DNA of 64,000 bases from Thioglobus_C sp964448305 (GCA_964448305.1 CAYUWB010000001.1:62001-126000), one strand, 5' to 3'. Shown: positions 52,532 through 62,582, numbered from the stretch's first letter. A program made the numbers and translations. Notes: a model not told the origin generated them from the sequence alone.

Positions 52532-53485
52532 ATGAGTACTTGGCAATTACCTGAAGGCATTGATGAGCTCACTGGCGACCAGGCGCTAGCGTTTGAATCT
52601 GTACGTCGTCAGCTTTTGGATTTGTATACAGAAAAAGGTTTCGGATTGGTGATCCCACCAATGGTTGAATATGTTGAATCTTTGTTATTAACTTCAGATT
52701 CAGTTGATGAAAAAACTTTTAAGTTCTTAGATTCTGCCAGTGGCAAGATGCTTGGTGTGCACGCTGATATTACACCTCAAATCGCTCGTATTGATGCAAA
52801 ACGTGCCAGTGATAAAGTTGAAAAATATTGTTATGTCAATGCGATTTTGCAAACCAAAGCCGATGATTTTTATGCCTCTCGCTCACCAATTCAGGCTGGT
52901 GCTGAACTTTATGGTTCAGCTGATATTTCAGCTGATGTCGAAGTGATTGAGTTAATGCTTGAAAGTTTAACCATGCTATCAATTGATCCAATTGTGCTTA
53001 GTTTGGGTAATGTAGCAATCTTTAATGCTTTAGTTGCACAAGAAGATTTGTCAAATGATCAAGTTGTTAAATTAAGGCAAATTTTTGCTAGACGATCAGC
53101 ACCAGATTTGGCTGAATTTATAGCCAACATCACATTAAATAATGCGGATAAGTTTAGCGCGTTAATGAAGCTTGAAGGTGATGCAAGCACCTTAGATAAA
53201 GCCTTAGAAGTTTTTAATGATCTTCCTGCTGCCAAGTCAGCCATTGAAGATTTAATTAAAATTAGCAATCAATTAAATACGGCTAACGTAGAAGTAGTGA
53301 TTGATCTTGCAGAGTTAAAGGCTTATGAGTATCACACCGGTGTTGTCTTCTCTGCTTACAACGAGCGTTATTCAAAAGCGTTAGCACAAGGTGGTCGTTA
53401 TAACGGCTTGAGTGCGTCTTTTGGGCAATCGCGTGCAGCAACTGGTTTTTCATTTGATTTGAAATTTTTATCTCAAACAAAATAA
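52532..53485 (+). CDS. hisZ: ATP phosphoribosyltransferase regulatory subunit HisZ
   Basis: A 317-residue class II aaRS-like protein that resembles HisRS but lacks its aminoacylation function. It pairs with short HisG in histidine biosynthesis. Motifs include PPMVEYVESLL near residue 43, VHADITPQIARID near 78 and the C-terminal ALAQGGRYNGLSASFG. Location between hflC and purA is the usual one. This implies a short-form HisG elsewhere. Confidence 0.92.
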   Translation: MSTWQLPEGIDELTGDQALAFESVRRQLLDLYTEKGFGLVIPPMVEYVESLLLTSDSVDEKTFKFLDSASGKMLGVHADITPQIARIDAKRASDKVEKYCYVNAILQTKADDFYASRSPIQAGAELYGSADISADVEVIELMLESLTMLSIDPIVLSLGNVAIFNALVAQEDLSNDQVVKLRQIFARRSAPDLAEFIANITLNNADKFSALMKLEGDASTLDKALEVFNDLPAAKSAIEDLIKISNQLNTANVEVVIDLAELKAYEYHTGVVFSAYNERYSKALAQGGRYNGLSASFGQSRAATGFSFDLKFLSQTK

Positions 53486-53507
53486 TATTAAATAGTTAGG
53501 AATTGTT

Positions 53508-54830
53508 ATGTCAAAAAATGTAGTCATTATTGGCACCCAGTGGGGTGACGAAGGCAAGGGCAAGGTCGTTGATTTAATTACCGATAAAGTATCAAGCGTT
53601 GTACGCTTTCAAGGCGGACACAATGCTGGTCACACGTTAGTGATTGATGGACAAAAAACCGTACTTCACCTTATTCCTTCAGGTATTTTGCGTGACAATG
53701 TAGAGTGTTTAATTGGCCACGGCGTGGTGTTGTCAATGTCAGCCATGATTAAAGAATTGGGTGAGCTAGATGCTGCAGGTGTTGATGCTAAAGCGCGTTT
53801 AAAAATCTCACCAGGCTGCCCACTAATTATGCCGTACCACATTGCACTTGATAATGCGCGTGAGGTTAAACGTGGTAAGGCTGCGATTGGCACCACTGGT
53901 AATGGTATTGGTCCCGCTTATGAAGACAAAGTAGCGCGTCGCGGTTTGCGTGTGGGTGATCTTCTAGATGAAGCAGCTTTCGCAGCCAAACTAAAAGATG
54001 TGATGGAATACCATAACTTTGCACTGACTAATTATTACGGTGTTGATGCGGTTGATTATGCAGCAACTTTAGCCCAAGCGTTAGAGCAAGCTAAGATTGT
54101 AAGACCAATGATTACCGATGTAACAGAGCAAATTCACGAGCATATTAAAAACAATGAGAATGTCTTGTTTGAAGGTGCACAAGGCGCACTATTAGACATT
54201 GATCAAGGTACTTACCCATTTGTAACTTCATCAAATACGACTTCAGGTGGTGCGGTAACTGGCTCTGGTGTTGGTGTCACTGATATTGATTATGTTGTTG
54301 GTATTGTTAAAGCTTACACCACGCGTGTTGGTGGCGGTCCATTCCCAACAGAGTTGGTTTACGATGTGTCAATTGACGAAGGCGACGAGATTGGTAAATT
54401 ATTGGGTACGATTGGTCATGAATTTGGTGCTACAACAGGGCGACAGCGTCGTTGTGGTTGGTTAGATATGGTTACATTAAAACGTTCATTTAATCTAAAT
54501 GCTGTGACTGGTATTTGTTTAACTAAACTGGACGTGTTAGATTCGCTTGACAGTATTAAGATTTGTACTTCATACGAACTAAACGGTGAGGTTATCACAA
54601 CACCACCATATGATGCTCAAGGCTACGCAGACGCTAAGCCAATCTATATTGAAATGCCAGGCTGGAACACTTCAACCATTGGCACTTCTTCGTTTGACTC
54701 TTTACCAATTGAAGCACAAAACTACATTCGCAAGATTGAAGAACTTTCTGGACTACCAGTTGACATCTTATCAACTGGCCCAGATCGTGATGAAACCTTG
54801 ATTCTTAATCACCCATTTGACGAGGTTTAA
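53508..54830 (+). CDS. purA: Adenylosuccinate synthetase
   Basis: A 440-residue GTP-dependent ligase joining IMP and aspartate on the way to AMP. The N-terminal P-loop-like GTQWGDEGKGKVVDLIT, RFQGGHNAGHTLV near residue 35, the GTTGNGIGPAYEDK segment near 130 and the C-terminal STGPDRDETL are conserved. The stop overlaps the rnr start by one base. Confidence 0.97.
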   Translation: MSKNVVIIGTQWGDEGKGKVVDLITDKVSSVVRFQGGHNAGHTLVIDGQKTVLHLIPSGILRDNVECLIGHGVVLSMSAMIKELGELDAAGVDAKARLKISPGCPLIMPYHIALDNAREVKRGKAAIGTTGNGIGPAYEDKVARRGLRVGDLLDEAAFAAKLKDVMEYHNFALTNYYGVDAVDYAATLAQALEQAKIVRPMITDVTEQIHEHIKNNENVLFEGAQGALLDIDQGTYPFVTSSNTTSGGAVTGSGVGVTDIDYVVGIVKAYTTRVGGGPFPTELVYDVSIDEGDEIGKLLGTIGHEFGATTGRQRRCGWLDMVTLKRSFNLNAVTGICLTKLDVLDSLDSIKICTSYELNGEVITTPPYDAQGYADAKPIYIEMPGWNTSTIGTSSFDSLPIEAQNYIRKIEELSGLPVDILSTGPDRDETLILNHPFDEV

Positions 54831-56947
54831 TGTCTGATCCCCATCATAAGAGAGAATCGGAAAAATACGATAATCCGATTCCCTCAAGGGAATATATTCT
54901 TAGTTTTTTTAAAAAGAAGCCCTTAACCAAACATGAATTGTACGACTTGCTTAAAGTTGACAATCATCAAAAAAAACCCTTAACTCACCGCTTAAAAGCC
55001 ATGGTACGAGATCAGCAACTTAGTTGTAATCGCGATGGCGTGTATCGTTTATACACAGGAAAAGGTGGTGCAATGACAGGTACAGTGATTGCCAACCCAA
55101 AAGGCTTTGGGTTTATTGCGCTAGACAAAGGCGGCAAAGATTTGCGCTTGTCTGCCAAGCAAATGCAATTGGTTTTTCATGGCGACAAAGTCAAAGCACG
55201 CCTGCTTAATCAACGCGGCGATGCAGAAATTGTTAAAGTTATTGAAAGCATTAAAACTGTGGTTGGTCGTCTGCACCTTGATCAAGCCGGTGCTTACGTT
55301 GTTGTAGATGATAAACGTATCCGCCACAATATTAGTATTCCTGAGGTGGGTCAAGACAACACTGACGAACAAATTGTTATTGTTGAGATTGTAAAATCTC
55401 CAACATTGGAAAGTTTGGCAGTTGGAAAAATCGTCCAAATTTTAGGTAATTATATGGATGAAGGCATTGAAACCGATGCTGCTCTTTATCGTAATGGTAT
55501 TCCAGTTGATTTTTCTAAAGCAGCGTTGGCTCAAACTGAAAAGTTACCAACCACTGTTACAAAAGAAGACAAAAAAGGCCGTATTGATATTACCAACATG
55601 AAGCTCGTGACGATTGATGGAGAAGATTCACGTGATTTTGACGATGCTGTTTATGCTGAACCAACCAACAACGGTTGGAAGCTAGTGGTGGCGATTGCCG
55701 ATGTATCGCATTATGTAAGGGAAGGTTCAGATCTTGATAAAGACGCCATTGATCGTGGTAACTCTGTGTATTTTCCACGTCGTGTCGTACCTATGTTGCC
55801 CGAGGCCTTATCAAATGGTTTATGTTCAATCAATCCAGATGTCGAGCGTTTGTGCATGACCTGTGAGATGAACATCGACTTAGAAGGTAATTTACTTGAT
55901 TATAAGTTTTATCCAGCGGTTATGTTTTCACATGCACGTTTAACTTACACTAAGGTTAGCCATATCTTAGAGCACCAAGATAAAGACTTGATGAGTGAAT
56001 ATTCATCAGTATTGGACAACTTAAACACTCTGTACGATTTGTATAAGGCATTAAAATCAGCAAGAACCAAACGTGGTGTCATGGACTTTGATCGCATTGA
56101 ATCACAAATTATATTTAATAATAAGGGAAAAATTGACAACATTGTTGCACGTTCACGCAACGATGCGCATAAATTAATCGAAGAATGCATGCTGATGGCC
56201 AATCAAGCTACAGCTAAATTCTTAGGCCATCATAATGAAGATTTCTTATACCGTATTCACCCTAAACCAACGGCTGAAAAAGTTGAGGTGACTCGTCAGT
56301 TTTTAACGGCTATCGGCCTAACGCTTGAAGGCGGCGACCAGCCAGAATCAAAGCACTTTGCTAAAGTGTTGGAAGACGCCAAAGGCCGTGATGATGAAAA
56401 CATTATTAAGACAGTTGTGCTTCGCACCATGAAGCAAGCAGTTTATACGCCAGCGAATGAAGGGCACTTTGGTTTAGCATTTGATGATTACACCCACTTT
56501 ACTTCGCCAATTAGAAGATATCCTGACTTGTTAGTGCATCGCGCAATCAACCGTGTGCTTAATAAAAACAAAAGAAAACCAAGTAAAAAGATGGTGGAAA
56601 CTGGCGCGCATTTATCAGTCACAGAGCGTAGAGCAGACGATGCTTCTCGTGATGTAGAACAGTGGCTTAAATGTGAATACATGCGTGACAAGGTTGGAGA
56701 CACCTTTAACGGCGTTATCTCTGGCGTTGCTGGTTTTGGTATCTTTATTGAATTAACCGATGTCTTTGTTGAGGGTATGATCGCCATGCGTGACATGAAA
56801 GACGATTATTATATTTTTGATGATATACACCATCAACTTAAAGGCGAGCGTACTGGTCGAGTTTTTCGACTTGGTGACACCATTAAAATTCAAGTAGCTT
56901 CAGTCAGTTTAGACGACCGACAAATGGTTTTCACACCAGCTGATTAA
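54830..56947 (+). CDS. rnr: Ribonuclease R
   Basis: A 705-residue RNB-family 3'-5' exoribonuclease able to degrade structured RNA. A winged-helix N-terminus (KKKPLTKHELYDLLKV), cold-shock domains (about 85-200), the RNB catalytic domain with IDGEDSRDFDDAVYA near residue 262 and DYTHFTSPIRRYPDLLVHRA near 553, and a C-terminal S1 domain are present. The long basic tail of E. coli RNase R (813 residues) is missing. It ends at a strong bidirectional terminator. Confidence 0.95.
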   Translation: MSDPHHKRESEKYDNPIPSREYILSFFKKKPLTKHELYDLLKVDNHQKKPLTHRLKAMVRDQQLSCNRDGVYRLYTGKGGAMTGTVIANPKGFGFIALDKGGKDLRLSAKQMQLVFHGDKVKARLLNQRGDAEIVKVIESIKTVVGRLHLDQAGAYVVVDDKRIRHNISIPEVGQDNTDEQIVIVEIVKSPTLESLAVGKIVQILGNYMDEGIETDAALYRNGIPVDFSKAALAQTEKLPTTVTKEDKKGRIDITNMKLVTIDGEDSRDFDDAVYAEPTNNGWKLVVAIADVSHYVREGSDLDKDAIDRGNSVYFPRRVVPMLPEALSNGLCSINPDVERLCMTCEMNIDLEGNLLDYKFYPAVMFSHARLTYTKVSHILEHQDKDLMSEYSSVLDNLNTLYDLYKALKSARTKRGVMDFDRIESQIIFNNKGKIDNIVARSRNDAHKLIEECMLMANQATAKFLGHHNEDFLYRIHPKPTAEKVEVTRQFLTAIGLTLEGGDQPESKHFAKVLEDAKGRDDENIIKTVVLRTMKQAVYTPANEGHFGLAFDDYTHFTSPIRRYPDLLVHRAINRVLNKNKRKPSKKMVETGAHLSVTERRADDASRDVEQWLKCEYMRDKVGDTFNGVISGVAGFGIFIELTDVFVEGMIAMRDMKDDYYIFDDIHHQLKGERTGRVFRLGDTIKIQVASVSLDDRQMVFTPAD

Positions 56948-56952
56948 TAAAT

Positions 56953-56980
56953 AAAAAAGGAGACTTTGGTCTCCTTTTTT
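56953..56980. terminator. Bidirectional terminator between rnr and ilvD
   Basis: A 12-bp perfect stem (AAAAAAGGAGAC with GTCTCCTTTTTT) and a 4-base loop, flanked by A- and T-runs. It can stop transcription from both convergent genes. Confidence 0.93.
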
Positions 56981-57000
56981 AATCTATACAAATTTTAAAG

Positions 57001-58668
57001 TTAATCAGTTACAGCACCTTCGGATGCAGACTTAGCGAGTTTGGCAAATTTAGCCAATACACCTTTAGTGTAGTTTGGCTCAGGTTGCGTCCAATGTGAC
57101 AAGCGCTCATCAATGATTGATTGGTCAACTAAAAGCTCTAATACGTTATTCTCAGCATCAATTAAAATCTCATCGCCGTCTTCAACTATGGCCAATACGC
57201 CGCCTTTAAAGGCTTCTGGGGTGATATGTCCGACCACAAACCCATGAGTACCACCAGAGAATCGACCATCTGTAATCAGGGCTACTTCACCACCGAGACC
57301 TTTACCCATAACCGCTGAGGTTGGTGCCAGCATTTCACGCATACCAGGGCCACCAGCAGGGCCTTCATAACGAATCACAATCACGTCACCAGCTTTAATT
57401 TCATCATTTAAGATGGCTTCAAGCGCTTCTTCTTCTCGACCATAGCACTTAGCCCTGCCTTTAAAACTTAAGCCTTCTTTACCTGTAATTTTGGCAACCG
57501 CACCTTCTGAAGCTAAATTACCTCTTAAGATTCTAAGGTGAGAGTCTTTCTTAATTGGGTTATCTAAAGCTCTAATAATTTCTTGAGAATCTGCATATGG
57601 CTCAACATCTTTTAGATTTTCAGCCATAGTTTTACCTGTAACTGTCATACAGTCGCCGTGTAATAACCCTGCATCTAAAAGCATTTTCATTAGTGGTAAC
57701 GTGCCGCCAATTTCAACCAATTCACTCATCATGTACTTTCCTGACGGTTTTAGATCTGCTAGAACAGGTACATTTTTACCAATGCGGGTAAAGTCATCAA
57801 TGCTTAGATTTTTAACACCTGCAGCATCAGCCATTGCTATCATATGTAAGACTGCATTGGTTGACCCACCCAAAGCGATAATAATTGTAATTGCATTTTC
57901 AAAAGCCTTTAATGTCATAATATCGCGAGGCTTAATGTCTTTTTCGAGTAAATTAAGTACGGCCTCACCTGCGCGCACACAGTCATTATTTTTATCATCA
58001 GAAATTGCATCTTGAGCTGATGAATTTGGCAGACTCATGCCTAAAGCTTCAATCGCAGAGGACATGGTGTTGGCGGTATACATGCCACCACAAGAGCCTG
58101 GTCCAGGTATTGCAGTTGATTCAATGTTGTCTAATTCAATATCATTAATGGCATTATTGGCATATTCACCAACAGCCTCAAAGACACTAACGATATCGGT
58201 GTGATTTTTACCAGGTTGAATTGTGCCACCATAAACAAAAATACCTGGTCGATTAAGACGTGCCAAGCCAATTAGACATCCTGGCATATTCTTGTCACAA
58301 CCACCAATCGCTACCACACCGTCAAAACCCTGACAGCCAACAACTGTTTCGATAGAATCCGCAATCACTTCACGAGAAACTAAAGAGTATTTCATGCCTT
58401 CAGAGCCCATTGAAATACCATCTGAAATCGTAATTGTATTAAAAATAACACCTTTACCACCAGCGCTATTAACGCCTTTTTCGGCTTCATCAGCGAGTTT
58501 ATTAATATGCATATTGCAAGGCGTCACCATTGACCAAGTGCTTGCAATACCAACTTGAGGTTTGTCAAAATCTTCTTTTTCAAAACCAACTGGATAAAGC
58601 ATGGCGCGACTTGGTGCACGCTCGTAGCCATCAACAACTTGAGAGGAATATTTTCTGGTGTTAGACAT
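57001..58668 (-). CDS. ilvD: Dihydroxy-acid dehydratase
   Basis: A 555-residue iron-sulfur enzyme of valine, leucine and isoleucine synthesis that dehydrates 2,3-dihydroxy acids. Cluster cysteines appear in STWSMVTPCNMH near residue 45, GCDKNMPGC near 120 and PGPGSCGGMYTANTMSS near 190. The C-terminal GRFSGGTHGFVVGHITPEA is conserved. Transcribed alone and convergent with rnr. Confidence 0.96.
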   Translation of the reverse strand: MSNTRKYSSQVVDGYERAPSRAMLYPVGFEKEDFDKPQVGIASTWSMVTPCNMHINKLADEAEKGVNSAGGKGVIFNTITISDGISMGSEGMKYSLVSREVIADSIETVVGCQGFDGVVAIGGCDKNMPGCLIGLARLNRPGIFVYGGTIQPGKNHTDIVSVFEAVGEYANNAINDIELDNIESTAIPGPGSCGGMYTANTMSSAIEALGMSLPNSSAQDAISDDKNNDCVRAGEAVLNLLEKDIKPRDIMTLKAFENAITIIIALGGSTNAVLHMIAMADAAGVKNLSIDDFTRIGKNVPVLADLKPSGKYMMSELVEIGGTLPLMKMLLDAGLLHGDCMTVTGKTMAENLKDVEPYADSQEIIRALDNPIKKDSHLRILRGNLASEGAVAKITGKEGLSFKGRAKCYGREEEALEAILNDEIKAGDVIVIRYEGPAGGPGMREMLAPTSAVMGKGLGGEVALITDGRFSGGTHGFVVGHITPEAFKGGVLAIVEDGDEILIDAENNVLELLVDQSIIDERLSHWTQPEPNYTKGVLAKFAKLAKSASEGAVTD

Positions 58669-58742
58669 AATCTATTTCGTTTACTAAAAACATTAAATTT
58701 TAGACTAAAATAGGACTTTTCTCAAAGCCTTTTATTGCGAAA

Positions 58743-59165
58743 TTGAATACAGCACAACAAATATTAGATTTAATCAAGCCTTTTGTAGAGGAAGGTAAGA
58801 TTTTGCCTAGAACTTATAGTCAAATTAATGACAATATTGATGATTTCGTTTTTTTGCGAAATTTTGATCAGCTAGTCGCTTGTGCAGGCTTAAAGGACTG
58901 TAAGGAAGGCAAAATGGGTGAGATTTACGCCTTAGCAGTGTCAAAAGATGTGCAAAACCAAGGTTTTTCAGCTAAATTATTGGATGAAATCATGCAAAAA
59001 GCACGCATTGCCAATTTTTCCAAAATTTTTGCACTGTCTAAGCACAATGCCAAGTGGTTTTTAAATCAGGGTTTTGTGCAAATGAAGATTAGTGAATTAC
59101 CTAAAAGACGTCAAGCCTTGTTTGACCATCAACGCAATTCTTCAATTTTCTTTAAGGATGTTTGA
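58743..59165 (+). CDS. Stand-alone GNAT domain similar to the C-terminal part of N-acetylglutamate synthase
   Basis: A 140-residue acetyltransferase. From ILDLIKPFVEEGKILPR through GKMGEIYALAVSKDVQNQG, IFALSKHNAKWFLNQGF and LPKRRQALFDHQRNSSI it follows the GNAT domain of E. coli ArgA closely, but the amino-acid-kinase domain is absent. Such short enzymes can make N-acetylglutamate for arginine synthesis. The start is a TTG at 58743; no ATG occurs near the N-terminus and the frame is closed by TAG at 58701. Its stop overlaps the rnt start (TGATG). Confidence 0.8.
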   Translation: MNTAQQILDLIKPFVEEGKILPRTYSQINDNIDDFVFLRNFDQLVACAGLKDCKEGKMGEIYALAVSKDVQNQGFSAKLLDEIMQKARIANFSKIFALSKHNAKWFLNQGFVQMKISELPKRRQALFDHQRNSSIFFKDV

Positions 59166-59758
59166 TGATGAAGATTAAAGACCGTATTCGGGGTTATTTG
59201 CCCGTTGTTATTGATATTGAAACCGGTGGTTTTAACGACAAAACGGATGCCATGCTTGAGATCTGTGCGATTGTGATTGGTATTAACGATCAAGGTATTT
59301 ATTACCCACAAGAGCCACAACATTTTCATGTAGAGCCTTTTAAAGGTGCTAATTTAGATCCAAGTGCGCTTAAGTTTAACGGTATTGATGTTGATAATCC
59401 TTTGCGATTGGCAGTGAGTGAAAAACAAGCATTAGGCGATATCTTTAAAGCGGTCAGAACTGACATGAAAGAAGAAGGGTGTACGCGAGCGATTTTAGTA
59501 GGCCACAATGCATTTTTTGACTTAGGTTTTTTGTATGCTGCCAGTGAGCGTGCTAATTTAAAAAACCCATTTCATCAATTTTCAACCATTGATACCGTCA
59601 GTCTTGCAGCGCTTTATTACGGCGAAACTGTGCTTGCCAAAGCCATGCGAGTGGCTAATATCGAGTGGAATGATGCTGAAGCGCATTCAGCACTATACGA
59701 CACACAAAAAACAGCCGAACTTTTTTGTCAAATCTTTAATGCACAAACCTATAGTTAA
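59165..59758 (+). CDS. rnt: Ribonuclease T
   Basis: A 197-residue DEDD-family exonuclease that trims the 3' ends of tRNAs and other small RNAs. The first acidic motif is PVVIDIETGGFN, the second is LVGHNAFFDLGFL near residue 118 and the third is the AEAHSALYDTQKTAELF end with the catalytic His. The ATG at 59165 or the next codon is the start. It overlaps the GNAT gene by one base and the TolC-like gene by 20 bases. Confidence 0.95.
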   Translation: MMKIKDRIRGYLPVVIDIETGGFNDKTDAMLEICAIVIGINDQGIYYPQEPQHFHVEPFKGANLDPSALKFNGIDVDNPLRLAVSEKQALGDIFKAVRTDMKEEGCTRAILVGHNAFFDLGFLYAASERANLKNPFHQFSTIDTVSLAALYYGETVLAKAMRVANIEWNDAEAHSALYDTQKTAELFCQIFNAQTYS

Positions 59759-61190
59759 ATTTTTAGCGTTTTATTTGCTTTCTGGTTCTGTTAATGCTTT
59801 AACCGAATCTGAGTTTGTTCAGTCGCTATTAGTTAACAACATTTTCTTTGAAAAAGAACAAATTAACCTCACCATTAAGCAAATTGAGATGGATGGTGAT
59901 AAGTCTAATTATTCTGATTGGGATTGGACCATTGGTGGTGAGCTAGGCCGTATTAGCAAGCGCAAAAATAAAGAAAATTACACCTCTAGTACGGATTATG
60001 CAAAATCCACCACACAAGAAGTTAGAAAGTTTTCTACCGACTTAACTAAGAAGTTTTTCTCTAATGGATCAGAATTAAGCATTTCTTATGATAAGTCCTT
60101 GCCGATTAAAGATGAAGAAATGCATGATAAAAATGGCTATCAGACCGATAAAAATACCACTGAGTATTTAGATGATTTATCTGTTAGTTGGACATTGCCC
60201 TTACTTAAAAACAAAGATGGTGTGGTTGATCAAAAAACCTATGATTTAGCTGTACTAGATTACGAAGATGAGAGACTGGTATTGGCTGAAGCTAAGGAAG
60301 ATTTTATTGAAGAGAAATTGATCATTTTCTTTGATTGGGTTAATTATCATACACAAATTGACATTATTAAAAACCGACTCAAATCTTCTAAAAAAATGCT
60401 AAAAACCATACAGGGAAAAGGCGCTAGCAAAAGCAGTGTTTCAACTCTGCAGCGTTCTATTAATAAAACCCAGAGATTATTGTTAGATCTTGAGTCTAAA
60501 CTAAAGGCACAACAAAGGCTGATAGATGCATTATTGATCGACATTAATCTTGAGAAAAATCCACTTAAAATTAACTGGACTGTTCGGGCAAATCTAATTC
60601 AAGATCTGCATCAATATTGTAAAGATTCAGTGCGAGATATTAAGCGTATTGAGATTGAGCAATTAAAAAACAAACGCAGTGTTAAAACTTATCAAAATTC
60701 AGAATTGGCTGATTTTGACTTTACCATTAGCGCCACACAAGACGACAATAAAGGCAACTATTCCACTTATTCAAAATCTTCTGAAGTTGAATATGAAGCC
60801 AAACTTGAGTTTTCTTATCCACTCACGGGTGATGTGAGCAACAACGTTTATTTGCGTAAATACCGCCTAAAAAGTCGTCAATTAGAGCTTAAATACCAAG
60901 ACAAACTTGATGATATTGTCTCTGACGCACAAAAACTAACCACTGAGCTTAAGCAAGGCGTTAAGCAGTTGGCTTTATATCAGCAACAAGTTGATGAGAA
61001 CAAAGTCAGTAATGTAGAAACTGAGCTTGATGCATTTTTAGCAGGTAATGGCAATATCCGTTTTGTTATTAACGAGCAAGACGATCAACAATCGTTATTG
61101 TTAGATCAGGTTGAAGCCTCTATTAATTATCATAAAAATCGTATTAAATACGATAGCTTGATCGATCGATTATTGATTAACGCTCTTTGA
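59739..61190 (+). CDS. TolC-family outer-membrane protein
   Basis: A 483-residue protein with a signal peptide (HKPIVKFLAFYLLSGSVNA), then mostly long charged helices and alternating strands. Two similar halves are visible (DWTIGGELGR near 66 and DFDFTISATQDDN near 325, each followed by a barrel-like strand region), as in TolC/OEP proteins. The start at 59739 is preferred because it gives a clean signal peptide; a longer in-frame start lies within rnt. No membrane-fusion or pump gene is adjacent. Similarity is by architecture, so the family call is moderate. Confidence 0.65.
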   Translation: MHKPIVKFLAFYLLSGSVNALTESEFVQSLLVNNIFFEKEQINLTIKQIEMDGDKSNYSDWDWTIGGELGRISKRKNKENYTSSTDYAKSTTQEVRKFSTDLTKKFFSNGSELSISYDKSLPIKDEEMHDKNGYQTDKNTTEYLDDLSVSWTLPLLKNKDGVVDQKTYDLAVLDYEDERLVLAEAKEDFIEEKLIIFFDWVNYHTQIDIIKNRLKSSKKMLKTIQGKGASKSSVSTLQRSINKTQRLLLDLESKLKAQQRLIDALLIDINLEKNPLKINWTVRANLIQDLHQYCKDSVRDIKRIEIEQLKNKRSVKTYQNSELADFDFTISATQDDNKGNYSTYSKSSEVEYEAKLEFSYPLTGDVSNNVYLRKYRLKSRQLELKYQDKLDDIVSDAQKLTTELKQGVKQLALYQQQVDENKVSNVETELDAFLAGNGNIRFVINEQDDQQSLLLDQVEASINYHKNRIKYDSLIDRLLINAL

Positions 61191-61877
61191 TTGAGTTTCA
61201 GTCCAATCTCTCACTTCGTTGGTTAGCTGTGTGGCTGATTTTCCCTCCACACTGATAGGCTTGCCAATCACCACAGTAATGGTGCCAGGCCGCTTAACAA
61301 AACTGCCTTTAGGCCAAACCTTGCCGGCATTGTGATACACCGGTGAGATATCACAACCGGTTTTTTTGGCGATAGAAACACCGCCTTTTTGGTATTCTCC
61401 TAATTGCCCGTAAGGTTGGCGTGTACCTTCAGGAAATACCACCACAAAGATGCCTTCGGAAATTCTTGCTGCCCCTTGTTTGATAACTTTTTTAAGGGCT
61501 TTAAGTTTTTCGCCACGGTCAATAATAATCGGTTTTAAAAGCGACAAGCCCCAACCAAAAATAGGAATCCATTGTAGTTCTTGTTTGAGTACCCAGGTTT
61601 GGTGTGAAAAAATAGTTTGCAATCCAAGTGTCTCCCAAGTGGATTGATGATTGGAAATAATTACACAAGCCTGGTTTGGAATGTTTTCTTTACCGATAAC
61701 CTTTAGCTTAATGTTTAGTGTTACGCGTAGCCACCATAGACAAAACAACGACCATTTTGACAAAATAGCATAGCGGACCTTGACTGGCGTAAAGAACAAT
61801 ACCAGTGCGATTGCAACCAATGCTGATAAAACCAGCGTTGAGCCTAAAAAGTAAATTAACGATCTTAAAAACAGCAT
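61170..61877 (-). CDS. plsC: 1-acyl-sn-glycerol-3-phosphate acyltransferase (PlsC-like)
   Basis: A 235-residue membrane-associated acyltransferase that makes phosphatidic acid. An N-terminal membrane helix is followed by the catalytic NHxxxxE-type motif ISNHQSTWETLG near residue 75 and the substrate motif FPEGTRQPYGQ near 150. It converges on the TolC-like gene with a 21-base overlap of the two 3' ends and is divergent from the HAD phosphatase gene. Confidence 0.92.
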   Translation of the reverse strand: MLFLRSLIYFLGSTLVLSALVAIALVLFFTPVKVRYAILSKWSLFCLWWLRVTLNIKLKVIGKENIPNQACVIISNHQSTWETLGLQTIFSHQTWVLKQELQWIPIFGWGLSLLKPIIIDRGEKLKALKKVIKQGAARISEGIFVVVFPEGTRQPYGQLGEYQKGGVSIAKKTGCDISPVYHNAGKVWPKGSFVKRPGTITVVIGKPISVEGKSATQLTNEVRDWTETQSKSVNQ

Positions 61878-61934
61878 TCGTATTAGTGAGTGTAAACGTT
61901 ATAATTTATAGACTTAAGATTTTAATGATTTTCT

Positions 61935-62582
61935 ATGACGGTTAACACCATTCTTTTTGATTTAGACGGCACACTAATTGATACCGCACCTGACCTTGCT
62001 TATGCGCTAAATACCTTGCTATTGGAAAATGGTATCGATGAAAAACCTTATGAGCAAATTAAGCCTTTGGTAGCATTAGGCGGTAAAGCGCTCATTAAGT
62101 TTGGTTTTGATTGTGAAGAGTCTCATCCTAATTTTATTGACAGGCATCAAAGAATCTTAAGCATTTATGTCGATAATATTGACAGAGAATCAAAAACCTT
62201 TGCCGGTATTGATGAACTTTTAAAAACTGTTAAAGATAGAAAAATGTTTTGGGGTATTGTTACCAATAAGCCTGAAAAACTCACCCATTTGTTATTAGAC
62301 AAACTGGACTTAAATCCGGATGTTGTGGTTTGTGGCGACACCTTAGAATATAATAAACCACATCCTGCGCCGCTGCTTTATGCTTGTGCACAGTTAGGCG
62401 TTTCACCGCAACATTGCTGGTTTGTTGGTGATGACAAAAACGACATAATTGCTGGCAAAAACGCAAGCATTAAAACCATTGCTGTTACTTATGGTTATGG
62501 CAAAGTTGGGCAAGAATGGGGTTACGATTATTTGATAAAACAACCATCAGAAATATTGGGGTTAATGAATGGAAATTATTAG
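61935..62582 (+). CDS. HAD phosphatase: phosphoglycolate phosphatase or MurNAc-6-phosphate phosphatase
   Basis: A 215-residue HAD hydrolase with motif I LFDLDGTLIDTAPDL at residues 7-21, motif II IVTNKP near 111, the lysine in YNKPHPAPLLYA and motif IV WFVGDDKNDIIAG. The Gph and MupP families cannot be separated by these motifs. In Pseudomonas, mupP lies next to yciK; here an SDR of the YciK type follows one gene later, and amgK and murU are in the same window, so MupP is plausible. In an autotroph, Gph is equally needed. rmuC overlaps its 3' end by 14 bases. Confidence 0.85.
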   Translation: MTVNTILFDLDGTLIDTAPDLAYALNTLLLENGIDEKPYEQIKPLVALGGKALIKFGFDCEESHPNFIDRHQRILSIYVDNIDRESKTFAGIDELLKTVKDRKMFWGIVTNKPEKLTHLLLDKLDLNPDVVVCGDTLEYNKPHPAPLLYACAQLGVSPQHCWFVGDDKNDIIAGKNASIKTIAVTYGYGKVGQEWGYDYLIKQPSEILGLMNGNY

